Part shown: positions 1-8,752 of the stretch, piece by piece | How positions within the stretch are numbered: position 1 is the first letter of the stretch | How the letters are laid out: each line of letters opens with the position of its first letter | Assembly (NCBI GenBank): GCA_963828555.1 | Contig: CAWHEL010000001.1 | Location: 124,001 to 188,000 of the forward strand | Reading direction: 5' to 3' | Length of the DNA: 64,000 bases | Source: JADJPO01 sp963828555 | GTDB lineage: Bacteria > Actinomycetota > Actinomycetes > Actinomycetales > Kineosporiaceae | Program-made: the position numbers and the translations under genes | The notes under the pieces: generated by a model | What the model was told of the DNA's origin: nothing | Database searches by the model: none | What the model saw: the letters and a program-made list of their open reading frames with translations, nothing else

Positions 1-1
1 G

Positions 2-169
2 GCTCTCGACGCGCTGGCGGCCCGCCGAGCGGAATCCGGTGATTCCGTTGCCGCGCAAGCGTTCCTGGAGCGTGCGGACCAGCTGATGCCCGGTGCTGCG
101 CATCGCCTCGACGAGGCGGACCGGCTCGACGCGCACCGGGCGCGATCGCTGCTCGGAGCGCTCCGGTAG
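2..169 (+). CDS. C-terminal end of an unidentified protein (cut by window edge)
   Basis: An open frame enters from the left edge and stops at TAG 167-169, giving 55 residues rich in Ala, Arg, Leu and Asp (for example AAQAFLERADQLMPG and RSLLGALR). The amphipathic, helical look recalls the tail of a TPR or LuxR-type regulator, but no family motif is visible. The upstream part lies outside the window. The frame has codon use like its neighbours, so I take it as real; no function is proposed. Confidence 0.5.
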   Translation, partial: ALDALAARRAESGDSVAAQAFLERADQLMPGAAHRLDEADRLDAHRARSLLGALR

Positions 170-233
170 GCGATCCGAGCCGCCGTCAGGTCGGCGTCAG
201 CGATTCATCAGCGCCGCTGCCCAGTCTGGGTTC

Positions 234-485
234 ATGCCCGATGACACCCAGACCCTGCTCCAGAGGCTGATCGACGACAGCCCCCGCACCACAGGGGCCG
301 CCGCAGCGCTGGCACGGGCGAGCGCGTGTGCGACGACGACCCGTGAACGCCAGCTGGTCGCGATCGCCGCCGCGTATCTGGACCAGGACGACGACCTGCT
401 CGACGCCCTGGTCCGCGACCACCTCTGCGATCACCCCGACAGCACGCTCGCCGTCTCGATCCGCGCCCTGCGGCTCGGCTCCTGA
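234..485 (+). CDS. small hypothetical protein (83 aa)
   Basis: The frame from ATG 234 encodes 83 residues, mostly helical, with a basic middle and an acidic stretch (YLDQDDDLLDALVRDH). It ends 29 bp before the next gene on the same strand, so the two may be co-transcribed. There is no clear ribosome binding site before ATG 234; the frame stays open upstream to 93, but that part is Arg/Ser-rich and unlike a protein. No family is recognised. Confidence 0.45.
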   Translation: MPDDTQTLLQRLIDDSPRTTGAAAALARASACATTTRERQLVAIAAAYLDQDDDLLDALVRDHLCDHPDSTLAVSIRALRLGS

Positions 486-514
486 GCACGTCCCGTCCAT
501 CTCGAGGAGTGACC

Positions 515-1120
515 ATGTTCGACAACCCCACGGCGCCCTCCCCCGCCACACCTGCCGCCACACCGTCCGCCGCACCTGTCGGCGCAGCCCGCATCGCCGT
601 CCGCTGGATGGTCTCGTTCGTTGGCTTCCCGCTCGGCGGGCTGGCCGCCCTGGTGCTCACCGGCCCGGTCGACGACGCACCCGCCGCCCTGCTCGGCGGC
701 CTGATCACCGGCACGATCCTCGGCGGCGTCCAGGCCCGGGCCCTCGGCCGGCGCGGCCGGTCGGCGGCGCACTGGGCGGCCGCCACCGCGCTCGGGCTGT
801 CGGCGGGCCTCGGGATCGGCGCGGCAGCGGTCGGGTTCGCCACCAGCCTGTCCGCGCTGCTGGTGCAGGGCGCCGTCAGCGGGTTCGGTGTCGGCGCTGC
901 GCAGTCCGTTCTGCTCCGGGCCGGGCTCGGGCGGCTCGCGCCGGCCTGGCCGCTGCTGCTGGCCCTGATCTGGGCGATCGGCTGGGCGGTCACGGTGGCG
1001 TTCGGCGTGCGGGTGGAGGACCAGTTCACCGTGTTCGGCTCCAGCGGGGCGCTCGTCGTCACCGCCCTGGCTGCGGTACTGCCCGTCGCTCTGGCTCGCG
1101 CAGCTGCGAACCCGCGATGA
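515..1120 (+). CDS. multi-pass membrane protein of unknown function
   Basis: The product of 201 residues has a short Pro/Ala-rich N-terminus followed by four or five hydrophobic segments, including stretches around WMVSFVGFPLGGLAALVL, LLLALIWAIGWAVTVAFGV and a terminal LVVTALAAVLPVALA. I chose ATG 515 over GTG 509 because a GAGGAG site at 504-509 lies at the right distance. The next membrane protein starts 58 bp downstream on the same strand, which suggests an operon. No catalytic motif is visible; it may be a small transporter-like or stress-related membrane protein, but that is a guess. Confidence 0.6.
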   Translation: MFDNPTAPSPATPAATPSAAPVGAARIAVRWMVSFVGFPLGGLAALVLTGPVDDAPAALLGGLITGTILGGVQARALGRRGRSAAHWAAATALGLSAGLGIGAAAVGFATSLSALLVQGAVSGFGVGAAQSVLLRAGLGRLAPAWPLLLALIWAIGWAVTVAFGVRVEDQFTVFGSSGALVVTALAAVLPVALARAAANPR

Positions 1121-1178
1121 ACCGGAACGCCGCCACGCACCCCGCCCCTGCCACCCCTTCGAGCCAAAGGACGAACCG

Positions 1179-2012
1179 ATGACCCCGCACACCTCCCGAC
1201 GTCTCGCCGCTGCCGCCATGGCCGGTGCCTCGGCGCTGGCCATCGCGGGCTTCACCGCCCTGGGATCGATCTTCGAGTACCCCCAGATCCTGCAGGAGCC
1301 GACCGCCGACATCCTCGCCCGCTACCGCGCTCATCAGGGGGCGATCAGCGGCTGGTTCCTCGCTCTGGTGGTCAGCGCCGCGCTGCTCGCCCCCGTCGGG
1401 CTGCTGCTGGGTCGTCTCGCCGCCGGAAGGATCGGGCGCTGGATCGCCGGCGTGGGCATCGCGGCGGCGACCGTGCAGGTCATCGGCCTGTCCCGCTGGG
1501 TGCTGCTGGTGCCGGGGGTCAGCGACGACGCCCTCGTTCCGGCGCAGACCGCCGGCGCGCATCGCACGTTCGAGCGTCTGCACTTCTGGCTCGGCACGAT
1601 CGTCGGGGAGACCATCGGCTACGCCCTGACCGCGACCTTCACCGTGCTCCTGGTCGTGGGCGTCACCCGGCTGGTGGCGCCGCGGTGGATGGCGCTCGCC
1701 GGGTACGCCGCGGCCGCCCTGATCGCCACCGGCGTCGTGATCCCGCTCGGCGTGCATGCGGCGAGCCTGACCAACTTCGCCGGGTACGTGGTGTGGTGCC
1801 TGTGGCTGATCGGCATGGCCGTCGCGCTGTGGCGCTCCGGGGTGGCCTCGGCGACGTCAGTCGCGGTCCTGCCAGGTGCAGATGCAGATCTCGTTGCCCT
1901 CGGGGTCGGCGAGGATCCAGAACGCGCGGGCCGCGGCGTCGCTGACCAGGGTGCCGCCGGCATCGAGCGCAGCCCGGATCCTGCCGAGGGCCTCCTCCGG
2001 CGCGACCGTTAG
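1179..2012 (+). CDS. DUF4386-like integral membrane protein with a readthrough tail
   Basis: The first ~228 residues form a typical six- or seven-helix membrane protein: an N-terminal helix (LAIAGFTALGSIFEYPQIL), a loop with YRAHQGAISGWF, and a last helix near VVWCLWLIGMAVALW. This resembles DUF4386-type proteins. The last ~50 residues (from about base 1860) are hydrophilic and lie entirely antisense to the 3' end of the glyoxalase gene on the other strand, so they probably arose by loss of the original stop near 1860. The 58-bp spacing from the gene upstream suggests an operon. Confidence 0.6.
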   Translation: MTPHTSRRLAAAAMAGASALAIAGFTALGSIFEYPQILQEPTADILARYRAHQGAISGWFLALVVSAALLAPVGLLLGRLAAGRIGRWIAGVGIAAATVQVIGLSRWVLLVPGVSDDALVPAQTAGAHRTFERLHFWLGTIVGETIGYALTATFTVLLVVGVTRLVAPRWMALAGYAAAALIATGVVIPLGVHAASLTNFAGYVVWCLWLIGMAVALWRSGVASATSVAVLPGADADLVALGVGEDPERAGRGVADQGAAGIERSPDPAEGLLRRDR

Positions 2013-2546
2013 GTCGAGGTGGATCCGGTTGCGCTGCAGCCGGGGCTGGTCCATCTGCTGGAACCAGATCGCCGGCCCGAGGCCGGCCGGATCCACCACC
2101 GCGTTCGGAACCTCGGCGCCGGCCGGGGAGTCGGCGTAGCCCATCACCGCGCGCCAGAACGGCAGGACCGCCGCGATGTCCAGCGCGTCGACGGCGATCT
2201 CGAGCTGCTGCACCGGGTGGGCGCCGGGGCGGCTCACCGGGGCCTCGACCGCCAGGCTGAGCTCCTGCAGGCTGTGGGTGACCCGGCGGCACAGGTCGAC
2301 GTCGAGCGGTGTGACCGCCTCGGCCGAGCGGGTCTGCAGGCTCAACTCCACCCGCTCGGGGCGCAGGTCGACCCGGAGATGGGCCTCGGCGTCCGCCCCG
2401 CAGGCCGTGACCGCGGCCGTCGCGACGGCTGCTGCCTGGGCGAGCGAGGCGACCGGCACGCCGGCACGCAGGGCGCCCAGGAGCAGGCTCCAGCCGTCAT
2501 CGGCCACAGCAGCCGCACTGTCGGGGCGGGACATCGGCGAGGTCAT
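1857..2546 (-). CDS. pterin-dehydratase-like / glyoxalase (VOC) fusion protein
   Basis: The 229-residue protein has two parts. Residues ~15-100 resemble a degenerate 4a-hydroxytetrahydrobiopterin dehydratase fold (WSLLLGALRAGVP, then ADAEAHLRVDLRPERVEL, then DVDLCRRVTHSLQEL). Residues ~115-229 form a Glyoxalase_6-type VOC domain with RNRIHLDLTVAPEEA and ending WILADPEGNEICICTWQ. This order is a known actinobacterial arrangement. The PCD half lacks the paired histidines of active dehydratases, so it is probably structural. The 3' end overlaps the convergent membrane gene by 156 bp. Confidence 0.75.
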   Translation of the reverse strand: MTSPMSRPDSAAAVADDGWSLLLGALRAGVPVASLAQAAAVATAAVTACGADAEAHLRVDLRPERVELSLQTRSAEAVTPLDVDLCRRVTHSLQELSLAVEAPVSRPGAHPVQQLEIAVDALDIAAVLPFWRAVMGYADSPAGAEVPNAVVDPAGLGPAIWFQQMDQPRLQRNRIHLDLTVAPEEALGRIRAALDAGGTLVSDAAARAFWILADPEGNEICICTWQDRD

Positions 2547-2583
2547 CGGCGGAGCCTAGCCGCGACGTCCGGGGGCTGCGCGG

Positions 2584-2799
2584 TCAGTCGCCGCCGGCGC
2601 TGTCGCCGTCCCCCTCAATGGCGCTGGGCCTGCCGTGCACGGCGGTCACCACGCTGCGATAGGTCAGGTACCCACTGAACCCGAGCATGCCGGCCGCCCA
2701 CAGCAGGACGACGACGGCCAGCAGCGCATGTCCGGCCCGCCGCACCCCCCTCGCCCCCTCCTGTCGGCACCGCGGCAGGACCTCGACCACTTCGGTCAT
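2584..2799 (-). CDS. small single-pass membrane protein (71 aa)
   Basis: The frame from ATG 2799 gives a basic N-terminus, one hydrophobic helix (HALLAVVVLLWAAGMLGFSG) and an acidic C-terminus (AIEGDGDSAGGD). Its start codon lies inside the left arm of the palindromic repeat at 2791-2838, so expression may be tied to that repeat. It is divergent from the UPF0303 gene. No family is recognised. Confidence 0.45.
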   Translation of the reverse strand: MTEVVEVLPRCRQEGARGVRRAGHALLAVVVLLWAAGMLGFSGYLTYRSVVTAVHGRPSAIEGDGDSAGGD

Positions 2800-2838
2800 G
2801 CCGACCGCGCGGTTTACGACGCGTTCGGCATGACCGGC
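2791..2838. repeat. palindromic repeat, copy A
   Basis: A 48-bp sequence with arms CGGTCATGCC (2793-2802) and GGCATGACCG (2827-2836); the pairing continues inward to about 17 bp with one mismatch. A second copy, differing at about six positions, is at 3368-3415. The two copies bracket the UPF0303 gene. It could be an operator, a small mobile palindrome or a hairpin; I cannot decide from sequence. Confidence 0.7.
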
Positions 2839-2877
2839 AGCGATACGTTCGCACCCACCCCGACGAAGGAGCATCCG

Positions 2878-3363
2878 GTGACCGTGCCCTCCACTGCACA
2901 GGACCTGGCCGACCTCGCCGCGCAGGAGGAGCGACTCGTCTTCCCCGCGTTCGACCACGACACCGCCTGGGCGCTGGGCGAGCAACTGGTCCGGGCGGCG
3001 CGCGCAGCTGCGCTCCCCGTGGTGGTGTCGATCACCCGCGGCGGCCAGCGGCTGTTCCACGCGGCGCTGCCGGGTACCGCCCCGGACAACGACACCTGGG
3101 TCGAGCGCAAGGTGCGCGTCGTGCTGCGCTTCGGCCACAGCTCGCTGTACGTCGGCACCCAGGCCCGAGCGGCCGGGTCGACCTTCGAGGAGCGGACCGG
3201 TCTGCCCCTGTCTGAGTATGCGGCCCACGGCGGGTCCTTCCCGATCATCGTCCGCGGCGTGGGGGTGGTCGGCGCGGTCACCGTATCCGGGCTGCCTCAG
3301 GTGGAGGACCACGCCTTCGTCGTCGACCAGCTCACCGGGTTCCTCGCCCAGGCAGTGTCCTGA
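2878..3363 (+). CDS. UPF0303 / heme-degrading-domain-like protein
   Basis: From GTG 2878, which follows an AAGGAG site at 2865-2870, the product is 161 residues, the usual size of UPF0303. Typical stretches are visible: VVSITRGGQRLFHAALPG, NDTWVERKVRVVLRFGHSS, YAAHGGSFPI and VVGAVTVSGLPQVEDHA. UPF0303 proteins are related to GlcG/HbpS-like domains and have no settled reaction. The frame is open further upstream across repeat copy A, but that part is not protein-like. The gene is a single unit between the two palindromic repeats. Confidence 0.8.
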   Translation: MTVPSTAQDLADLAAQEERLVFPAFDHDTAWALGEQLVRAARAAALPVVVSITRGGQRLFHAALPGTAPDNDTWVERKVRVVLRFGHSSLYVGTQARAAGSTFEERTGLPLSEYAAHGGSFPIIVRGVGVVGAVTVSGLPQVEDHAFVVDQLTGFLAQAVS

Positions 3364-3367
3364 CCGG

Positions 3368-3415
3368 TTCGGTCATGCCAGACGCGCGGTATACGACGCG
3401 TTCGGCATGACCGAA
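3368..3415. repeat. palindromic repeat, copy B
   Basis: Second copy of the element at 2791-2838, starting 4 bp after the UPF0303 stop and ending 113 bp before prfC. Its arms run TTCGGTCATGCC to GGCATGACCGAA and pair over about 19 bp with two mismatches. Position after a stop codon would suit a terminator, but copy A is not in such a position. Confidence 0.7.
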
Positions 3416-3528
3416 CTGCGTGGGCAGCGTCGGCGACTAGAATGACGCCTGGTCAGGAGCTCGGGCTCCTGTGATCACGGTGGTCCGCCAGGCCGCTACG
3501 AGGACCTATCGGAGGAACTGAAGCGGCC

Positions 3529-5106
3529 ATGGACCCCACTGCGGCCGAAGCCGCGCGCCGCCGGACCTTCGCAGTGATCAGCCACCCGGACGCAGGCAAG
3601 TCCACCCTGACCGAGGCATTCGCCCTGCACGCGGCGATGATCACCGAGGCCGGCGCGATCCACGGCAAGGCCGGACGGCGTGGCACCGTCTCGGACTGGA
3701 TGGAGATCGAGCGGGACCGCGGGATCTCGATCACCTCGGCCGCCCTGCAGTTCACCTACGGCGACACCGTGATCAACCTGGTGGACACCCCCGGCCACGC
3801 GGACTTCTCCGAGGACACCTACCGGGTGCTGGCCGCCGTCGACGCCGCGGTGATGCTGCTCGACGCCGCCAAGGGCCTGGAACCGCAGACGCTCAAGTTG
3901 TTCGAGGTGTGCCGGCACCGCCGGATCCCCGTGATCACGGTGGTGAACAAGTGGGACCGCCCGGGCCGTGAGGCGCTGGCCCTGATGGACGAGATCCAGC
4001 AGGCCATCGGCCTGGTGCCCACGCCGCTGAACTGGCCGGTCGGGATCGCGGGCGACTTCCGCGGGCTGCTGGACCGGCGCACCGGTGGGTACACCCGCTT
4101 CGGCCGCACGGGCGGGGGCGCGACCATCGCGCCCGAGGAGCACCTGGACGCCGCGGCCGCCGAGGAGCGCGAGGGGCAGGCGTGGACGATCGCCGTCGAG
4201 GAGAGCGGGCTGCTGTCTCTCTCCGACGCCGATCACGACCAGGAGGCCTTCCTCGACGCGCGGACGACCCCGGTGCTCTTCACCTCGGCCGTGCTGAACA
4301 TCGGGATCCACCCGCTGCTCGAGACCCTCGTCGAGCTGTCACCGGCGCCGAGCCCGCGCACCACGGCCGACGGATCGTCGCGCCCGCTGACCGCCCCCTT
4401 CAGCGCCTTCGTCTTCAAGGTGCAGGCGGGCATGGACTCCGCCCACCGCGATCGACTGGCGTATGCCCGGGTGTGCTCGGGAGTGTTCGAGCGCGGCATG
4501 CTCGTGGTGCACGCTGGAACCGGCCGGCCGTTCCACACCAAGTACGCCCACACCGTCTTCGGCCGCGAGCGGGCGACCGTGGACACCGCCTACCCCGGCG
4601 ACGTGATCGGGCTGGTCAACGCGGCCGCCCTGCGCGTCGGCGACACGCTGTACGTCGACGAGCCGCTGGCCTTCCCGCCCATCCCCAGCTTCGCCCCCGA
4701 GCACTTCGCCGTGGTCCGCGGCCGGGACTCCAGCCGCTACAAGCAGTTCCGGCGCGGGATCGAGCAGCTCGACCAGGAGGGCGTCGTGCAGGTCCTGCGC
4801 TCGGACCTGCGCGGGGACCAGGCTCCGGTGCTGGCCGCCGTCGGCCCGATGCAGTTCGAGGTGGCCACCTACCGGCTGGAGCACGAGTTCGGCGTCAAGG
4901 TCACCCTCGACCGGCTCGAGTACACCCTCGCCCGGCGCACCACCGCGGAGGCGCCGACGGCGCTGGCCGGGGTCCGCGGCGTCGAGGTGCTGACCCGGAC
5001 CGACGGGCTGATGCTCGCCCTCTTCATCGACCAGTGGCGGCTGGGGACCGTGGCCCGCGAACGCCCCGAGCTACCCCTGGAGCCCCTCGTCGGGGCCACC
5101 ATCTGA
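3529..5106 (+). CDS. prfC: peptide chain release factor 3 (RF3)
   Basis: RF3 is the GTPase that recycles RF1/RF2 from the ribosome after peptide release. The 525-residue product has the normal length. The G domain shows G1 SHPDAGKSTLTE (residues ~18-29), G2 region DRGISITS, G3 DTPGHADFSEDTYR and G4 NKWDR, followed by the translation-factor domains with FKVQAGMDSAHRDRLAY and a C-terminal RF3 domain (VGPMQFEVATYRLEHEF). ATG 3529 is preceded by GGAGGA at 3511-3516. The 3' end overlaps the convergent membrane gene by 36 bp. Confidence 0.95.
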   Translation: MDPTAAEAARRRTFAVISHPDAGKSTLTEAFALHAAMITEAGAIHGKAGRRGTVSDWMEIERDRGISITSAALQFTYGDTVINLVDTPGHADFSEDTYRVLAAVDAAVMLLDAAKGLEPQTLKLFEVCRHRRIPVITVVNKWDRPGREALALMDEIQQAIGLVPTPLNWPVGIAGDFRGLLDRRTGGYTRFGRTGGGATIAPEEHLDAAAAEEREGQAWTIAVEESGLLSLSDADHDQEAFLDARTTPVLFTSAVLNIGIHPLLETLVELSPAPSPRTTADGSSRPLTAPFSAFVFKVQAGMDSAHRDRLAYARVCSGVFERGMLVVHAGTGRPFHTKYAHTVFGRERATVDTAYPGDVIGLVNAAALRVGDTLYVDEPLAFPPIPSFAPEHFAVVRGRDSSRYKQFRRGIEQLDQEGVVQVLRSDLRGDQAPVLAAVGPMQFEVATYRLEHEFGVKVTLDRLEYTLARRTTAEAPTALAGVRGVEVLTRTDGLMLALFIDQWRLGTVARERPELPLEPLVGATI

Positions 5107-5916
5107 GGGGGTGTCCCGCCCGCTGACGGCGAGGTAGCTCACCAGGACGAGGATCGCGGCCCCGCAAGCCACGCTGACCTGCCAGAGCCCGAGCCCCAGC
5201 CCGCCGATATCGGGGCCGAAGGCCAGGTAGTCCGCGATGCTGGCGCCCAGCGGGCGGGTCACGACATAGGCCAGCCAGAAGCAGACGATCGCGTTGGCCC
5301 CGAACCTCAGATGCGCGGCGCCGGCCGCGGCGAAGGCCACTGCGTAGAGCGCGATCGAGAGCGGGAAACCCCATCCGAGGGCGAAGGCGGTGAGGTCGCC
5401 GGCCGCGGTGCCCAGGGCGAAGGTGGTCAGCACGGCCGCCCAATAGAACAGTTCACGCCGCGCGGTGTCGATGCTGTGGATCGACAGGGTGCCCTCGAGC
5501 CGGAACCAGACCACGAAGATGCCCACCAGCAGGAGGGCGAAACCCAACGTGGCCCCTGCCTCGCTGACCCCCAGCACCTGCACGACGGCGTCCGTGATCA
5601 GCGTTCCGGCGACGCCGACGAGCACCACCGCCGTCCAGTAGGCCGGGACCAGGTAGCGCCGCACCGCCAGCTGCACCGCCAGCGAGAGCGCCAACGCCCC
5701 GCCGGTGATCAGGAGGGAGACCCTCATGCCGAGAAGCTCCTGGGCCAGGAAGTCGGCGGTCGACTCCCCGCCAGCCGTGGTGAGCAGCTTGATGATCCAG
5801 AAGTAGGCGGTGACCTCGGGCACCTTGGCGGTCATGGTCGGCCATCCTGTCAGGGCGCTCAGCGCGAGTGGCCGACTCGCCACGGTCTGACGGCCGCGGA
5901 GATCGCCGTCTGTCAT
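5071..5916 (-). CDS. COG4705-like multi-pass membrane protein
   Basis: The protein has about eight hydrophobic segments. The core begins TAKVPEVTAYFWIIKLLTT, which with the motif TTAGGESTADFLAQ is typical of the COG4705 'membrane-anchored' family; later there are LFYWAAVLTTFALGTAAGDL and FWLAYVVTRPLGAS. ATG 5916 has a strong GGGGGAG site; ATG 5835, nearer the conserved start, is an alternative giving 254 residues. Function is unknown for the family. The gene converges on prfC and overlaps its last 36 bp. Confidence 0.7.
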   Translation of the reverse strand: MTDGDLRGRQTVASRPLALSALTGWPTMTAKVPEVTAYFWIIKLLTTAGGESTADFLAQELLGMRVSLLITGGALALSLAVQLAVRRYLVPAYWTAVVLVGVAGTLITDAVVQVLGVSEAGATLGFALLLVGIFVVWFRLEGTLSIHSIDTARRELFYWAAVLTTFALGTAAGDLTAFALGWGFPLSIALYAVAFAAAGAAHLRFGANAIVCFWLAYVVTRPLGASIADYLAFGPDIGGLGLGLWQVSVACGAAILVLVSYLAVSGRDTPSDGGPDEGLQG

Positions 5917-5989
5917 GGGGTTCTCCCCCGCCAGCTGGGGGGAAACCCATGAGAGTCTGTGATCTTCAGTTGTGGAGGAGCGCATACCG

Positions 5990-6739
5990 ATGAAGCTGAC
6001 CGACTTCGACGCCTTGAGCTTCGACTGCTACGGCACCCTGATCGACTGGGAGGCCGGCCTGGTCGCCGTCATGTCCGACTGGGCGCGCCGCCGCGGGCTG
6101 ACCCTGTCCGACGAGCAACTGCTGGCCGCCTACAACCCGCACGAGGCGGCGGTCGAGGCCGAGCGCCCGGGCGACCTCTACCCCGACGTCCTGGCCGAGA
6201 GCCTGCGCCGGGTCGGTGCCGGCCTCGGGGCCGAGGTCAACGAGGCGGACGCCGCGACGATCGCCCGGTCCGTGCCGGACTGGCCGGCCTTCCCCGACTC
6301 CCACGACGCCCTGGTCTCCCTGAGTGAGCGCTACCAGCTGATCATCCTGTCGAACGTGGACCGGACCTCGTTCGCCGCCTCCAACCGGAGGCTCGGCGTG
6401 GAGTTCACCAGCATCCTCACCGCCCAGGACATCGGCTCGTACAAGCCGTCGCCGCGCAACTTCGAAGCCCTGGCCGCCGAGGTCGACCGGCTCGGCATCA
6501 CTCCGGGCCGGCTGCTGCACGTGGCGCAGAGCCTGTTCCATGACCACGTGGCGGCCAAGGCCGCCGGCCTGCCGACGGTGTGGATCAACCGACGCCAGGG
6601 CAAGGCCGGCTGGGGCGCGACCCCCGAGCCGCCGGCCCCGGTCACCCCCGACTGGGAGTTCGGCTCGATGGCCGCGTTCGCTGCTGCCGCTGCCGCTGCC
6701 GCCGCAGCCGAGCAGAGCGCCGGGGGTGGCGGTACCTGA
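5990..6739 (+). CDS. type II haloacid dehalogenase-like HAD hydrolase
   Basis: The 249-residue protein has the HAD motifs in order: FDCYGTLIDWE with the nucleophile Asp12, LSNVDR (motif II), the lysine of SYKPSPRNFE, and a C-terminal HVAQSLFHDH characteristic of L-2-haloacid dehalogenase relatives, followed by LPTVWINRR. Substrate cannot be told from sequence; dehalogenation of 2-haloacids is possible. The C-terminus carries a run of about a dozen alanines encoded by alternating GCT/GCC codons, an expandable repeat. GGAGGA upstream supports ATG 5990. Confidence 0.85.
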   Translation: MKLTDFDALSFDCYGTLIDWEAGLVAVMSDWARRRGLTLSDEQLLAAYNPHEAAVEAERPGDLYPDVLAESLRRVGAGLGAEVNEADAATIARSVPDWPAFPDSHDALVSLSERYQLIILSNVDRTSFAASNRRLGVEFTSILTAQDIGSYKPSPRNFEALAAEVDRLGITPGRLLHVAQSLFHDHVAAKAAGLPTVWINRRQGKAGWGATPEPPAPVTPDWEFGSMAAFAAAAAAAAAAEQSAGGGGT

Positions 6740-6850
6740 TCGCCCTGCTCCTGCCGGCCCTCGGGATCGGCGCCGTTCGGCGTATCAGGCGGAGTGACCA
6801 GGCCTCCTGAGGGGTACCCACTCGGTGTGGACCGATCCGGGAAGGCAGCC

Positions 6851-8749
6851 GTGACCCGAACTGAGGTGTCCCGACTTGAACGCGCTGAGCAGGCCCTGCA
6901 CGTCGACGGCGACCTGGTCACCGCCCGCACCTGCTTCGACGAAGCGTTCGTGCAGTCCGAGCGCGACGGCGATGCGCCGGCGATGGCCCGTGCTGCAATA
7001 GGTCTGGGCGGGGTCTGGGTGCACGAACGGCGTTCGCGACTGGACGCGGCCCGGGTGGAGGCGCGTCAGCGCCTGGCTCTGTCACTGCTCGATCCGGGCT
7101 CGGCATTGGCGCTACGGCTCCGTATCCGGCTGGCCGCCGAGAGCGACTACCGGACCGGCCGCTCGGACGCCGTGCTGCGGCTGCTCGACGAGGCCCGGTC
7201 CCGGGGCGAGCCGGTCGCGCTCGCCGAGGCGCTGAGTCTGGCCCATCACTGCGTGCTGGGGCCGGAGCACGCCCGCACCAGGATCGCCCTCGCCGAGGAG
7301 CTGATCCGGGTCGGCGCCTCGACCCGGCGACCGAGTGATGCCGTGATGGGCCTGCTCTGGCGGGCCAGCGACCTGTTCCTCGGTGGCGACAGGCACGCCG
7401 AACGCGCCTACGCGGAGCTGCTCAGCCACGAGGCAGTGAGCCGCCATGCGGCTGCCGCCTTCACGGCACAGGCGATGCGGGTCATGCTGACCATCCGCGC
7501 CGGGCACCTGACCGAGGCGGAGGCCCTCGCCGAGGACTGCGCCCGGGCCGGGGCCGCGGCCGGCGACACCGATTGGCTGGGCTGGTACACGGCGCAGATC
7601 CTCACCATCCGCTGGTTCCAGGGCCGGGTCGCCGAGATGGTCGACACCGCGTCCAGTATCGTCAATTCGCCCACGCTGAGCGTCGTCGACAATTCCTTCA
7701 TCGCCGTGCAGGCCGTGGCCTGCGCCGCCGCCGGGCAGACCCGCCAGGCGCAGGGTGCGCTGGCCCGGATCACCGGCCGGGATCTGGGGGACCTCCCCTC
7801 GTCCAGCTCCTGGCTCGCCGCGATGACGGCGGTGATCGAGGCGGCGTCGATGCTCGACGACGCCGGCACCGCCGCCCGCGCCTACCGGCTGCTCCTGCCC
7901 TATGCCGACCTGCCGGTGATGGCCAGTCTGGGGGTGGCCTGCCTCGGATCGGCCCAGCACCCGCTCGGGGTGGCCTGCCTGGTGACCGGTGACGCCGATC
8001 TCGCGGTGGAGCATCTCGAGGCGGCGCTCGGGCACAACGCGGCGCTGGGCCACTGGCCGGCGGTCACCGCATCGCGGCACCGACTGGCCCAGGCGCTCAC
8101 GGCGCGCGCGAGAACGGGCGACGCCCGGACCGCGACGCGGCTGCGGGCAGAATCTGCCGCCGAGGCGGCCGAGCTGGGGATGCGCCTACCCGACCGCCCC
8201 ACCCGCGCGGCGAGGGTCGCCCCGGCCCTGGTCTGCACCCGGCGAGGGCGGCACTGGCGGATCGAGTGGCACGGGCGGACGGCTGTCGTGGACGATCTGG
8301 TCGGCCTGCGTCATCTGGCCACCCTGGTCGCCAATCCCGGCGTCGACATCCCGGCCGTTCAACTGGCGGGCCCGGATCGGCAGAGCTCCGGCCCGGAACC
8401 GGGACGGCAGCCGGTATTGGATCAGGAGGCCTTGCGGCAGTATCGATCCCGACTGCGCGAGCTGGCAGACGACATCCGTCAGGCCGACCTCCACGGGGAC
8501 GGCGAGCGGGCGGCCGAGCTGCAGTCCGAGGCCGACTGGCTGCTGCACGAGGTGGAGGCGGGAACCGGCCTCGGCGGTCGGACCCGGCACTTCACGGACG
8601 ATTCGGAACGGGCCCGGATCGCCGTCGGCAAGGCCATCCGGCGCGCCCTGGAACGGGTCAGCGCCGCTGATGCCGTGATCGGGGAGGAACTGCGGGCCTG
8701 CATCGAGACCGGGGCGCACTGCTGCTACCGACCGATCGACTCCGCCTGA
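6851..8749 (+). CDS. large TPR-like protein with C-terminal LuxR/BTAD-associated domain
   Basis: The 632-residue product is almost wholly helical, with repeated antiparallel pairs such as ERAEQALHVDGDLVTAR and SHEAVSRHAAAAFTAQAMR that look like tetratricopeptide repeats (residues ~10-440). The last ~170 residues contain RHWRIEWHGRTAVVDDLVGL and FTDDSERARIAVGKAIRRAL, a module common at the end of large actinobacterial ATPase/TPR regulators. No nucleotide-binding or DNA-binding motif is present. GTG 6851 is preceded by GGGAAGG at the right spacing. It converges on the poly-gamma-glutamate hydrolase gene with 3 bp between stops. Confidence 0.65.
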   Translation: MTRTEVSRLERAEQALHVDGDLVTARTCFDEAFVQSERDGDAPAMARAAIGLGGVWVHERRSRLDAARVEARQRLALSLLDPGSALALRLRIRLAAESDYRTGRSDAVLRLLDEARSRGEPVALAEALSLAHHCVLGPEHARTRIALAEELIRVGASTRRPSDAVMGLLWRASDLFLGGDRHAERAYAELLSHEAVSRHAAAAFTAQAMRVMLTIRAGHLTEAEALAEDCARAGAAAGDTDWLGWYTAQILTIRWFQGRVAEMVDTASSIVNSPTLSVVDNSFIAVQAVACAAAGQTRQAQGALARITGRDLGDLPSSSSWLAAMTAVIEAASMLDDAGTAARAYRLLLPYADLPVMASLGVACLGSAQHPLGVACLVTGDADLAVEHLEAALGHNAALGHWPAVTASRHRLAQALTARARTGDARTATRLRAESAAEAAELGMRLPDRPTRAARVAPALVCTRRGRHWRIEWHGRTAVVDDLVGLRHLATLVANPGVDIPAVQLAGPDRQSSGPEPGRQPVLDQEALRQYRSRLRELADDIRQADLHGDGERAAELQSEADWLLHEVEAGTGLGGRTRHFTDDSERARIAVGKAIRRALERVSAADAVIGEELRACIETGAHCCYRPIDSA

Positions 8750-8752
8750 TCC

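Noticed and set aside
6685..6715. Frameshift in the alanine run of the HAD gene
   Set aside because: The frame stays open to a normal stop and the conserved domain ends before the run; it is a simple repeat tail.
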